The notes under the pieces: model-generated
The model's database searches: none
The model's input: only the letters and a program-made list of their open reading frames with translations
Told to the model about the DNA's origin: nothing
In this document: piece by piece, positions 1-7,566 of the stretch
How the letters are laid out: every line of letters begins with the position of its first letter
How positions within the stretch are numbered: the stretch's first letter is position 1
DNA from: CAIKMD01 sp963729935
Lineage (GTDB): Bacteria > Pseudomonadota > Alphaproteobacteria > ATCC43930 > CGMCC-115725
Direction of reading: 5' to 3'
Assembly (NCBI GenBank): GCA_963729935.1
Contig: CAVSPW010000004.1
Coordinates: forward strand, 1-64,000
Length of the DNA: 64,000 bases
Program-made: the position numbers and the translations under genes

Positions 1-10
1 CTGCCGGTTT
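1..10. repeat. IS3 left terminal inverted repeat
   Basis: CTGCCGGTTT matches the reverse complement of 1221-1230 exactly. Bases outside position 1 are not visible, so the repeat may be longer. Confidence 0.75.
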
Positions 11-23
11 GAATGACTCTCTG

Positions 24-890
24 TTAAGCGAATCCGGCCTTCATTTCGAACTCCATAGGGCTTAGGTAGCCGATGGTCGAGTGCCGACGCTTGGTGTTGT
101 AGAAGCGCTCGATGTAGTCGAACACGTCTGCCCTGGCCTCGTCGCGTGTCCGGTAGACCTTGCGGGCCGTGCGCTCGGTCTTGAGCGACGAGAAGAAGCT
201 CTCCATCGCCGCGTTGTCCCAGACATTGCCGGAGCGGCTCATCGAGCAGGTGACGCCGTGATCGGTCATCAGCCGCTGGAACTGGTCGCTAGTGTACTGG
301 CTGCCGCGATCGGAGTGATGCAGCAGCGCATCGGGCCTGCCGCGTCGCCAGATCGCCATCACCAGGGCATCGGTGACGAGCTCCGCTGTCATCGCCGCGC
401 TCATCGACCAGCCGACGACGCGCCGGGAGAAGAGATCGATCACGGCGGCGACATAGAGCCAGCCCTCCGCCGTCCAGATGTAGGTGAAGTCGGCGATCCA
501 GCGGCGATTGGGTGCCGGCGCTTCGAAGCTGCGGCCCAAGACATTCGGAGCGACGGCGCCCGCCTGCCGTTCACCTGAATCCGACGGCAGGCGGCGCCGT
601 CGTGGCCGTGCCCGCAGGGCCTGTTGCTGCATCAAGCGCTCGACCCGATGCAAGCAGCACGACGCGCCCTCGGCGAGAAGATCTTTCCAGACACGGCGCG
701 CGCCATAGGTTCGGTCGCTGCCGATAAAGCTCGACCGTACCTTTGCTGCCAACTCTTCATTGATCATCGAGCGCCGGCTTCGTGGTCGCGTGAGCCAGGC
801 ATAGAACCCACCGCGCGAGACACCGAGCGCCCCGCACAACCATCCCGCCGGCCATATACCCCGGTGCTTCGCGATGAAGCTGAACTTCAC
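24..890 (-). CDS. IS3-family transposase OrfB (DDE integrase domain)
   Basis: This is the catalytic half of an IS3-type transposase, 288 residues if read from the GTG at 890. An HTH_21-like segment spans roughly residues 43-100 and the integrase core about 125-280. The catalytic triad is visible as D134 (in WIADFTYI), D194 (in HHSDRGSQYT) and E230 (in DNAAMESFF), with the D-35-E spacing typical of the family. Its GTG overlaps the orfA stop (GTGA). The frame is minus one relative to orfA and is open back to the A7 tract, so the working enzyme is probably a frameshifted OrfAB fusion. It looks intact. Confidence 0.93.
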   Translation of the reverse strand: MKFSFIAKHRGIWPAGWLCGALGVSRGGFYAWLTRPRSRRSMINEELAAKVRSSFIGSDRTYGARRVWKDLLAEGASCCLHRVERLMQQQALRARPRRRRLPSDSGERQAGAVAPNVLGRSFEAPAPNRRWIADFTYIWTAEGWLYVAAVIDLFSRRVVGWSMSAAMTAELVTDALVMAIWRRGRPDALLHHSDRGSQYTSDQFQRLMTDHGVTCSMSRSGNVWDNAAMESFFSSLKTERTARKVYRTRDEARADVFDYIERFYNTKRRHSTIGYLSPMEFEMKAGFA

Positions 891-1177
891 AGGTTGTCCT
901 TCGCGAAGTAGGCCGCGGCTTTTTTTAGGATGTCCCGCTCGGCTTTGAGCTTGGCGACTTCCCGTCTCAGCCGGGTGATCTCGGCCTGGTCCGCCTTCTG
1001 CTGACCGTGACCCGGAAACGCCTGCTCCGGGTCAGACCCGAACTCCTTCACCCATCGCCGCAGCACCGTCCCGTTCACGTCGAGATCGCGTGACGCCTGC
1101 GCGATCGTCACGCCGCGATCCGTCACCAGCTTCACCGCTTCGAGCTTGAACTCCCGCGTAAATCTCCGTCGTTCCAT
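887..1177 (-). CDS. IS3-family transposase OrfA (helix-turn-helix)
   Basis: This is the DNA-binding half of the IS3 transposase, about 96 residues. The N-terminal helix-turn-helix (FTREFKLEAVKL through DVNGTVLRRW) is typical of IS3 OrfA and should recognise the terminal repeats. The C-terminal third is a leucine-zipper-like coiled coil (ITRLRREVAKLKAERDIL). The start at 1177 is preferred because GGAGGTGG lies five bases upstream; a further upstream start would add 14 residues unlike the family. The last codons carry the slippery A7 run that leads into orfB. Confidence 0.9.
   Translation of the reverse strand: MERRRFTREFKLEAVKLVTDRGVTIAQASRDLDVNGTVLRRWVKEFGSDPEQAFPGHGQQKADQAEITRLRREVAKLKAERDILKKAAAYFAKDNL
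920..926 (-). promoter_or_regulatory. Programmed -1 frameshift site (A AAA AAA G)
   Basis: On the minus strand the orfA codons read CTA AAA AAA GCC. Slipping back one base on A7 enters the orfB frame, which has no stop between here and the orfB GTG. IS3 elements commonly make their OrfAB transposase this way. The role is inferred from family knowledge; the heptamer and open frame are seen directly. Confidence 0.75.
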
Positions 1178-1220
1178 CTGCCACCTCCGGTTCCATAAAA
1201 CACCTATCTCGGTGTCCACG

Positions 1221-1230
1221 AAACCGGCAG
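1221..1230. repeat. IS3 right terminal inverted repeat
   Basis: AAACCGGCAG is the exact inverse of positions 1-10 and marks the right boundary of the insertion sequence, next to the truncated DUF2290-like frame. Confidence 0.75.
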
Positions 1231-1516
1231 CAGCTCAAATATCGTCCACGTTCCTTTGCGTTTTGATTTTGATATAGGCGATAAGACGCACATCGACGTT
1301 AAGCATCCAAAATCTCATCTTACGCTAGGTCAGTATCCGAATTGCCGAATTCCAGTCAGCGCGCCTCTCAGTCCAGCTCGGTTCATTAAGTTTGTCTTGC
1401 GTAATTTCTATTTTACCGCGTTTCACGCTGCAAATCTTGATGCGCTCGATAGTACCTTTAGATTTGCTGAGACCCTAACTGCGGCGGAACGGGCGATTAC
1501 CCATCTTGCTTGCTAA
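1231..1516 (+). pseudogene. 3' remnant of a DUF2290-like gene, cut by the IS3 element
   Basis: An open frame runs out of the right IS end and stops at 1514-1516. The residues resemble the C-terminal part of the DUF2290 family, with the HPKSHLTLG, CRIPVSAPLSP and FIKFVLRNFY segments. No ribosome binding site or sensible start exists inside it (only a TTG at 1256), and the frame is continuous with IS sequence, so it is the tail of a gene whose front lies to the left of the insertion. The base composition is visibly more AT-rich than the host genes, which suggests an acquired gene. DUF2290 proteins have no assigned function. The family call comes from recalled motifs only. Confidence 0.55.
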
Positions 1517-1586
1517 AGTAGAATGCGCCGGCACGCAACCGGCGACAACCGTTGCCAAAAGCGTCAGCTAGTGTCCCTATCCCTAT

Positions 1587-1617
1587 ACCCCCGCTCAAGG
1601 GGGAGGGTTAGGAAGGG
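1587..1617 (-). terminator. Hairpin downstream of the MFS gene
   Basis: A run of five C followed by GCTCAAGGGGGAGGG forms a GC-rich stem-loop about 70 bases beyond the stop of the leftward MFS gene. There is no clear U-tract, so this may be a REP-like palindrome rather than a classical terminator. A related palindrome (CCCCCTCAAGGGGCGGGGG) lies at about 3022-3040 on the other side of the gene. Confidence 0.35.
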
Positions 1618-1685
1618 CGCGCGATCGCGCGCTCCTCGCAATGACGAAGAAAAAATCGCGCCCGCCGTTGCGGCCAGCCCGAGAC

Positions 1686-2921
1686 TTACGTCGCCGCCGC
1701 CTCGGGCACGGCCATGCGGTCCTGCGGCTTGGCCGGGCCGCCCGCCAGGATCTGCACGACGCCGGCGCCGAAGCCGATGAGCGTGCCGATCTGCCAGGCG
1801 GGGCCGTAGGAGCCGGAGAGATCGAAGATCACGCCGCCGCCCCAGGCGCCGAGCGAGGAACCGATCTGGTGCACGACGAAGGACATGCCGAGCAGGGTCG
1901 CCATGTAGCGCGTGCCGAAGAGCTCGGCGACGAGGCCGCCGATCAGCGGCGCGAGGCCCGGCCACCACAGCAATCCCATCGCCGCCGCGAAGAGAAGCGT
2001 GCTCGCCGGCGTTGGCGGCATCACGAAATAGATCGCGAACATCACCGCGCGCAGGATGTAGAGGAGCCCCAGGAGGACGTGCTTGGGATATTTCCCGCCG
2101 AGCCAGCCGGTCAAGAGCGAGCCGAAGCAGCTCATGCCGCCGATCATGGCGAGCGCCTCGGCGCTCAGCATCGGGTCCTGGCCGCAGATCGCGAGATAGG
2201 CGGGCAGATGCGTGGTGAGGAAAACGAGATTGAGGCCGCAGACGAAATAGGCCCCCGACATCACGAGAAACGGCCGGTTGCGCAGCGCCTGGCGAAGCAC
2301 GCCGCGCATCGAGCCCGTCGCCGTGGCGTGCCCCGGCATCTTGTCGGCGCCGCCGGCCCAGAAGGCGGCGGGCAGCATGGCGACGCCCAGAGCCACGAAG
2401 AACAGCACCGCGATCTGCCACGGCCGGTGCGCGAGCAGCCCCTGGGTGGCGAGCGGCACGACGAGCGTGCCGAAGGATCCGATCGCCGAGACGATGCCGA
2501 GCGTCTTGCTGCGCGCCTTCTCCGAGACGGCGCGCGCGCAGGCGGTCATCGCCAAGGACGTCGCCGTGCAGGACAAGGCCATGCCGATCAAGCCGCCCGA
2601 GACGATCAGCGCGAGCGCGCCCTGGGCAGCGGCCATGATGCCGAGGCCCAGCACATAGATCACGGCGCCCGCCATCATCGTGACGCGCAGGCCGAAGCGG
2701 TCGGCGGCCGCGCCGACCAGCGCCTGCGACAGGCCCCAGACGATGTTCTGCACGGCGAGCGCCAGGGTGAAATCCGCCGCCGTCACCGCGAGGTCGCGCG
2801 TCACCGGCGTGAGGAAAAGCCCATAGCTCTGGCGGATCCCCATGCCGAGGGCGAGCAAGAGCGCGGTTCCGATCAGAATGAGCCGCGCCTGGCGGGCGCT
2901 CGAGACGGTCGTTGCTGACAT
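1686..2921 (-). CDS. MFS transporter
   Basis: This is a 411-residue major facilitator superfamily permease of the inner membrane with about twelve hydrophobic segments. The N-terminal half shows GMGIRQSYGLFL in TM1 and AADRFGLRVTMM, the MFS loop 2-3 signature region. The family exchanges small organic solutes or drugs; no residue here fixes the substrate. The N-terminal GIRQSYG type of TM1 is common in monocarboxylate or organic-anion MFS proteins, so an organic acid is a reasonable guess. The gene stands alone, leftward, with hairpins on both sides. The start at 2921 has a GGAG fourteen bases upstream. Confidence 0.88.
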   Translation of the reverse strand: MSATTVSSARQARLILIGTALLLALGMGIRQSYGLFLTPVTRDLAVTAADFTLALAVQNIVWGLSQALVGAAADRFGLRVTMMAGAVIYVLGLGIMAAAQGALALIVSGGLIGMALSCTATSLAMTACARAVSEKARSKTLGIVSAIGSFGTLVVPLATQGLLAHRPWQIAVLFFVALGVAMLPAAFWAGGADKMPGHATATGSMRGVLRQALRNRPFLVMSGAYFVCGLNLVFLTTHLPAYLAICGQDPMLSAEALAMIGGMSCFGSLLTGWLGGKYPKHVLLGLLYILRAVMFAIYFVMPPTPASTLLFAAAMGLLWWPGLAPLIGGLVAELFGTRYMATLLGMSFVVHQIGSSLGAWGGGVIFDLSGSYGPAWQIGTLIGFGAGVVQILAGGPAKPQDRMAVPEAAAT

Positions 2922-3315
2922 TCGCGAGGCGCTCCGCAGGAGAAGGGACGAGGGCGGCAGTTTAGCCGAGCCGGGACGCCAGCCAAGCCTCGATGACGCA
3001 ATCCAACGACACCCGGATGCGTCCCCCTCAAGGGGCGGGGGTGAGCGGGCCGGGCCGCGCCGTCATGCGAGGCGAAATCAAGAACCCCGTAGCGCGGCAA
3101 ATCTCGCCGCGCGAAGCAAAGCGAACTCCCAGCGCGGCAAAGGCGAGCCTCCGCAGGGCGGGACGTTTCGCGTGGCCAGGCCTGCGAACGAGACCTGGCG
3201 GCGACGAGGTTCGCCGGGCTACAACCGGCATGTTCGGGACGCGCTTGAAAAGCACCGCCGAGGCCCGAAAGATGGTGCCGGCAACGGCAACCACTAAACC
3301 GAGGGAGATCGTGCG
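2922..3315. other. Intergenic region, no gene recognised
   Basis: These 394 GC-rich bases lie between the leftward MFS gene and the rightward arylsulfotransferase-like gene. They must hold both promoters, but no convincing sigma-70 hexamers stand out. A palindrome around 3022-3040 is the only structure noted. Confidence 0.5.
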
Positions 3316-3419
3316 ATGCGCTATTTGCGGCGCGGCGTTACCCACCACGACCGGCCGAAGGCGGCGAACGGGTTTACCTTGTTCGCGCCCTTGCTGCAGC
3401 GCCAGGTCTTCTCGTCGAC
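3316..3419 (+). pseudogene. Out-of-frame N-terminus of the arylsulfotransferase-like gene
   Basis: An ATG at 3316 with GGGAG eight bases upstream opens a frame whose product (DRPKAANGFTLFAPL, then QRQVF) matches the usual N-terminus of the PQQ-like/arylsulfotransferase family. Around 3410-3416 the expected continuation Val-Phe-Leu-Val-Asp-Met switches to the next frame: GTC TTC TCG TCG ACA would become GTC TTC CTC GTC GAC ATG with one extra C. The gene therefore appears to carry a one-base deletion, either a real frameshift or a sequencing error. Confidence 0.65.
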
Positions 3420-4376
3420 ATGGCGGGCGAGGTGGTCCATCGCTGGACTCTGCCGGACCAGCCGGGGAATTACGGCTATCTCCAGCCCAACGGCAATCTG
3501 TTGGTCGCGACCAAGGCCGGCGACGGCCCCGAGGGCCTCGCCGCCCGCGGCGGCCTGATCGAGGAATATGACTGGGACGGCAAACTCGTGTGGTCGCACC
3601 GCGACGCGCGGCAGCATCACGATTTCCGCCGTTGTCCCAACGGCAACCTCGTCTATCTGTCCTGGGCGCTGATGCCGCCAGACGCCGCCGCCCGGGTGCG
3701 CGGCGGCCGGCCCGGCAGCGAGCACAAGGATGGCGGCATCTGGGGCGATTATGTTTGCGAGGTCGATGCGCAAGGAAGCAAGGTTTGGGACTGGCGCATC
3801 TGGGAGCATGTGGAGATCGAGGATCATCCGCTCACCCACACGCATGAGCGGCACGAATTCGGCCATGCCAACACGATCGTGCCGGTGGGAGCGGACCGGT
3901 TCGGCATCTGCTGCCGCCATCTCGATTGGGTCGGCGTGATCGACCGCGCGAGCGGCAAGCTCGTCTATGAGCGGCACGAGCCCGATTGGGGCGGCCCGCA
4001 TGAGTTTCAGCCGCTCGACAACGGAAATTTCATGGTCTTCGCCAATCGCAACGCGCAAGCGCCGCGCGGCTCGAAAATCGTCGAATGGGATCCGCGCTCG
4101 AACGAGACGGTGTGGGAGTATCGCGGAAATCCGAGCCACACTTTCGACAGCCACTACATCTCCGGGTGTCAAAGGCTGTGGAACGGCAACACGCTGATTT
4201 GCGAAGGGCTGTGGGGCCGGATCTTCGAAGTGGCGCCCGACGGCGAGGTGGTGTGGGAATATATCTCGCCCTTCACGAGCCGCGAGGCGAAGGGCGCGAC
4301 CGTGGGCGACCAGTCGACGATCTTCCGCGCCTATCGCTACGCCGCCGACGGCCCGGAGCTGCGCGGCCGGGTGTGA
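3420..4376 (+). CDS. Arylsulfotransferase-like (ASST/PQQ-propeller) protein, main frame
   Basis: These 318 residues form a beta-propeller-like protein of the arylsulfotransferase (ASST) family, with repeated blade motifs such as GNYGYLQPNGNLL, CPNGNLVYLSW, GGPHEFQPLDNGNFMVF and RLWNGNTLICEG. True ASST enzymes move sulfate between phenols; many relatives near catabolic genes are uncharacterised. The ATG at 3420 lies within a conserved strand (DMAGEVVHRW), lacks a good ribosome binding site and follows an out-of-frame N-terminal segment, so the intact gene should begin at 3316. No signal peptide is visible in either part. If the frameshift is real the product loses its first blade and may not fold. 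Confidence 0.7.
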   Translation: MAGEVVHRWTLPDQPGNYGYLQPNGNLLVATKAGDGPEGLAARGGLIEEYDWDGKLVWSHRDARQHHDFRRCPNGNLVYLSWALMPPDAAARVRGGRPGSEHKDGGIWGDYVCEVDAQGSKVWDWRIWEHVEIEDHPLTHTHERHEFGHANTIVPVGADRFGICCRHLDWVGVIDRASGKLVYERHEPDWGGPHEFQPLDNGNFMVFANRNAQAPRGSKIVEWDPRSNETVWEYRGNPSHTFDSHYISGCQRLWNGNTLICEGLWGRIFEVAPDGEVVWEYISPFTSREAKGATVGDQSTIFRAYRYAADGPELRGRV

Positions 4377-4688
4377 GCGGCGCTCGGCCGGGTGCGGCCG
4401 GGATGTCGCGCCTTTCCGCGCGGTCACCGGCGCCGCCATGCGCGGAGGGCGCGCCGAGCAAACCAATCCCGTGGCGCAGGCGCGGCGCGCTTAGGCGAGC
4501 ATTGCTGGCCGGGCGCAGCGCGAGGCTGAGTGTATCGGTCGCGTCTCTCATGACGAGGCGCGATTTCGGCGCCGCGCGCCCATCGCGTTGCCCGGCCTCG
4601 GCGAGGATGTAGAATAATTCACGAGGAAGAGGCCCCGAAATGCGTAGCATGAGGGGGATGCGCATATCGCCCGTCCGAGCGCGGAGAA
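4377..4688. other. Intergenic region, no gene recognised
   Basis: These 312 bases lie between the ASST-like gene and the MORN gene. Frames that cross it on either strand are short, arginine-rich and unlike known proteins. No hairpin or operator was recognised. Confidence 0.5.
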
Positions 4689-5096
4689 ATGATGAAGACG
4701 CATAGATTGCTGCCCGATTTGTGCTTGGCGGCCTTGATCGCCGCGAGCCTCGGCGCGGCGCTCCCCGGCGCCGCGCAAGCGGCGCGTCGCGCGCCGCCGG
4801 GTTGGATCGCCGATGCGACGACGGGATGCAAGGTGTGGGACCCCGCGCCGCAAGCGGGCGAGTCCATCCGCTGGTCGGGCCCGTGCAAGGAGGGTCTGGC
4901 CGATGGCGAGGGCACCTTGCAATGGTTCGTCCACGGCAAGCCGGGCGACCGCTATGCCGGCGCCTATCGGCACGGCAAGCGCAACGGCTACGGCGTCGTC
5001 ACCTACGCCAATGGCGAGACGGTCAAGGGCACTTGGTCCGACGACGAGCTGATCCAGCTTCCCGCCAACGAGATCGATTTCATCGAGCGCCGGTGA
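4689..5096 (+). CDS. Secreted MORN-repeat protein
   Basis: A 135-residue protein with a cleavable-looking signal peptide (charged MMKTHR, hydrophobic segment, then PGAAQA at about 25-31). The mature part has three MORN-type repeats, GEGTLQWF, YAGAYRHGKRNGYGVV and ETVKGTW. MORN repeats form beta-hairpin ribbons involved in protein or lipid contacts; in bacteria their role is mostly structural and undefined. Two cysteines (in CKVW and GPCKEG) could form a disulfide in the periplasm. GGAG lies just before the tandem ATGATG. Confidence 0.78.
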   Translation: MMKTHRLLPDLCLAALIAASLGAALPGAAQAARRAPPGWIADATTGCKVWDPAPQAGESIRWSGPCKEGLADGEGTLQWFVHGKPGDRYAGAYRHGKRNGYGVVTYANGETVKGTWSDDELIQLPANEIDFIERR

Positions 5097-5360
5097 AGGT
5101 CACGCCGTCCGCGCGCGCGGACGCGCGGCGGCGCCTGGCGCGGCAGACCCATCCTGCGTCCTTCGACCGGTCGCCTGCGGCTCCCGCTCGGGATGAGAAA
5201 TAGTTCTCGTGGCATCGCTGGGCGGTGCCGTCTTTCGGTTGCGCCTCGTCCCGCGAAGCGGTGCGATGAGAACCGGTGGCGCGGCCCATCGGGCCATGCG
5301 AAGCTGGACCGAGAAACGCGTCGTAGAAAATCACGGGGCGAAACCACGGGAGGACCATCC
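5097..5360. other. Intergenic region before the amidohydrolase gene
   Basis: The segment around 5150-5205 (CATCCTGCGTCCTTCGA through CGGGATGAG) resembles the dispersed intergenic palindromes common in Hyphomicrobiales genomes. No gene was recognised, and an in-frame upstream extension of the amidohydrolase is rejected as arginine-rich noise. Confidence 0.35.
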
Positions 5361-6308
5361 ATGCTTCGCATCATCGACACCCATCATCACATCTATCCGC
5401 CGCGCTATGTCGCGCAGAATTTGCAGCGTCTGCTCGACGATGCGAGCTTGCTGCCGGCCTCGGCCTATCAGAGCTGGACGCCCGGTCTCGCGCTCGAGCA
5501 CATGGACAAGGCCGAGATCGAGAGCGCGGTCACCTCGATCACCAGCCCCGGCATCTGGTTCGAGGGCGATAATGGCGCGCGCGCCCGCGCGCGAGACTGC
5601 AACGAATTCGGCGCGTCGATGATGCGCGACTATCCCGGCCGCTTCGGCATGTTCGCGGCCATCCCGGTGCCCGACATCGACGGCAGCCTCGCCGAGATCG
5701 CCTATGCCTTCGACGTGTTGAAGCATGACGGGATCGGCGTGCTGACGAGCTATGCCGGAAAGCTCCTGGGCGACCCGGCCTTCGACCCGGTCTTCGACGA
5801 GCTCCACCGGCGCAAGGCCAAGGTCTTCGTCCATCCGACGATGTCCTGCGGGAACGTCTTTCCCGGCGTCTCGGGCCCGACCATCGAATTCCCGGCCGAC
5901 ACGGCGCGCGCGATCGCGAGCCTCTTGCTGCGCGGCACTTTCGCGCGCTGTCCCGGCATCACCTTCATCTTCTCGCATGGCGGCGGCATTCTGCCGTCCA
6001 TCGTGCAGCGCGTGCTCGGCAGCCTGCGCCACATGTCGCCCGAAGAGCGCGCGCACACCGCGCCCCAAGGCGCCGAGCACGAATTGCGCCGCCAATATTA
6101 CGACGTCGCCAGCGTCGCGGTGAACCCGGCCGGCATGGCCGCGGTGCTGAAGCTTTTCCCCGCGAGCCAGATCACCTTCGGCTCCGACGCGCCCTTCGGC
6201 TCGACCACGCAGATCGCCGAGGCGCTGACGAAGCTGGAGCTCAACGCCGAAGTGCTGAGCGGGATCCGGCGCGAGAATGCGTTGCGGCTTTTCCCGCGCT
6301 TTGCGTGA
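5361..6308 (+). CDS. Amidohydrolase family 2 (ACMSD-like) metal hydrolase
   Basis: A 315-residue TIM-barrel hydrolase/decarboxylase of the Amidohydro_2 family, which includes ACMSD and gamma-resorcylate decarboxylase. Metal ligands are visible: HHH within IDTHHHIYPP near the N-terminus, a central His in VHPTMS, His in FSHGGGI and the late Asp in FGSDAPFG. Such enzymes decarboxylate or hydrolyse aromatic-ring-derived acids. GGGAGG precedes the ATG at 5361, which fixes the start right before the metal motif as in the family. It is followed by a solute-binding protein gene on the same strand, which suggests uptake and breakdown of one substrate. Confidence 0.85.
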   Translation: MLRIIDTHHHIYPPRYVAQNLQRLLDDASLLPASAYQSWTPGLALEHMDKAEIESAVTSITSPGIWFEGDNGARARARDCNEFGASMMRDYPGRFGMFAAIPVPDIDGSLAEIAYAFDVLKHDGIGVLTSYAGKLLGDPAFDPVFDELHRRKAKVFVHPTMSCGNVFPGVSGPTIEFPADTARAIASLLLRGTFARCPGITFIFSHGGGILPSIVQRVLGSLRHMSPEERAHTAPQGAEHELRRQYYDVASVAVNPAGMAAVLKLFPASQITFGSDAPFGSTTQIAEALTKLELNAEVLSGIRRENALRLFPRFA

Positions 6309-6486
6309 ACGCCTGTGTCCGGCCTTCGTGGCGGTGACGGTGACGACGGCGGACAGCGCGCCGATCGCAGGCGCCCCGGATCCGGGAACCGCGCCGGCAA
6401 ATCTTGCGCGACGGAGGCGGCGGAATAAGATAGATTTCAGACCGAGCGCGCCGCATCAAGGGCGCGCGCAACAGGGAGGCAGTTTC

Positions 6487-7464
6487 ATGATCGCATCGCT
6501 CCGGCTCGGCCCTCGGGCCGCCCTCGTCGCCACCGCGCTGGCCCTCGCCGCCGCGGCCTGGGCGCCCGCTCACGCCGATACGACCCTGACCGTCGGCAAG
6601 GCCAATGCGACCTCGGATGCGATCATTCCCGTCGATATCGGCGACCGTCTCGGCATCTTCAAGAAGCACGGTCTCGATCTGAAGATCATCAATTTCGGCG
6701 GCGGCAGCAAGATGGCCCAGGCCATGGCCGCGGGCAGCATCGATATCGGCGACGGCGCCGGCACCGAGATGGCCTTCATCGCCAAGGGCGGTCCCATGCT
6801 CGCCGTTTGCGAGAGCACCGGCCCCGCGCCCTTCCTCGGCATCGGCGTGCCCTGGGATTCGCCGGTCAAGACGCTCGACGATTTGAAGGGCAAGCTCATC
6901 GGCGTCTCGAGCCCGGGCTCGTTCAGCGACTGGTCCGCGCATCGGCTTGCGGCCTTCAAGGGCTGGGGGCCGGACGGCGTGAAGACGGCGGCGATCGGCG
7001 GCGGCTCCGCGCCGGCGGTGGCCGCGTTCCGCACCCATCAGGTCGACGCCGATATCGCCGGCACCTCGCTCTTCCTCGCGATGGAGGAAACCAAGACCGG
7101 CCGGCTCATCGCGCCGGTCTCGGTCTACGAGGGGAACGTCGCCTCGGGCGCGATCTTCGCCTCCAATAATCTGATAAAGACCAATCCCGACGCGATCCGC
7201 GCCTTCCTCGCCGCCTGGATCGAGACGGCCGATTACATGCGCGCGCACAAGGCCGAGACGGTGAAGATCACCAGCGCCATCACCCATTTCAGCGAGAACG
7301 TGATGGCGCGCGAATACGATCTCACCATCGGCATGCACACCAAGGATTGCCGGTTCGACGCCGAATCGCTGGCGACCTTGAAGGAGTCGTGGGTCGAGCA
7401 GAAGGTGCTTCCCACCGCGCCCGACATGTCGAAGCTCTATACCGAGGCCTATGTGCCGAAATGA
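6487..7464 (+). CDS. ABC transporter substrate-binding protein (NitT/TauT type)
   Basis: A 325-residue periplasmic binding protein of the NMT1/SsuA-like group. The signal peptide runs to AHA at about residue 31. The family pattern is clear: LGIFKKHGLDLKI, the AMAAGSIDIGDGAG ligand loop and LDDLKGKLIGVSSPGS. These proteins deliver sulfonates, taurine, pyrimidine precursors or aromatic acids to an ABC permease. No permease or ATPase gene is adjacent, so its partner is elsewhere or it works with a shared system. GGGAGG precedes the ATG at 6487. It lies 179 bases behind the amidohydrolase and could share its promoter. Confidence 0.88.
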   Translation: MIASLRLGPRAALVATALALAAAAWAPAHADTTLTVGKANATSDAIIPVDIGDRLGIFKKHGLDLKIINFGGGSKMAQAMAAGSIDIGDGAGTEMAFIAKGGPMLAVCESTGPAPFLGIGVPWDSPVKTLDDLKGKLIGVSSPGSFSDWSAHRLAAFKGWGPDGVKTAAIGGGSAPAVAAFRTHQVDADIAGTSLFLAMEETKTGRLIAPVSVYEGNVASGAIFASNNLIKTNPDAIRAFLAAWIETADYMRAHKAETVKITSAITHFSENVMAREYDLTIGMHTKDCRFDAESLATLKESWVEQKVLPTAPDMSKLYTEAYVPK

Positions 7465-7523
7465 GCACAAGAGCGGCATGCGCGGCGGCGGCGTGAGGGC
7501 CCAAGCGGAAGAGCGTCGATAGA

Positions 7524-7566
7524 CCGCGGCGCCTTGGGGTTCGCGCGCCGCGGCCTCTCTCTTTTA
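7524..7566 (+). terminator. Rho-independent terminator after the substrate-binding protein
   Basis: CCGCGGCGC at 7524-7532 pairs with GCGCCGCGG at 7545-7553, followed by a pyrimidine run CCTCTCTCTTTT. It lies between convergent genes and ends the rightward transcript. Confidence 0.7.

Larger units (their letters stand above)
1..1230 (-). mobile_element. IS3-family insertion sequence
   Basis: This is an insertion sequence of about 1.23 kb with two overlapping leftward frames (orfA, orfB). A perfect 10-bp inverted repeat, CTGCCGGTTT, lies at 1-10 and 1221-1230; canonical TG...CA ends would be at 2 and 1229. The left flank is outside the window, so a target duplication cannot be checked. The right end cuts into a lower-GC reading frame that continues to 1516. 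The element looks intact: both frames are open, the DDE residues are present and a slippery heptamer is retained. Confidence 0.88.

Noticed and set aside
1641..2918. Long rightward frame of 425 codons
   Set aside because: It is antisense to the MFS gene and is highly Arg/Ala/Asp-rich with no recognised domain, as GC-rich antisense frames often are.
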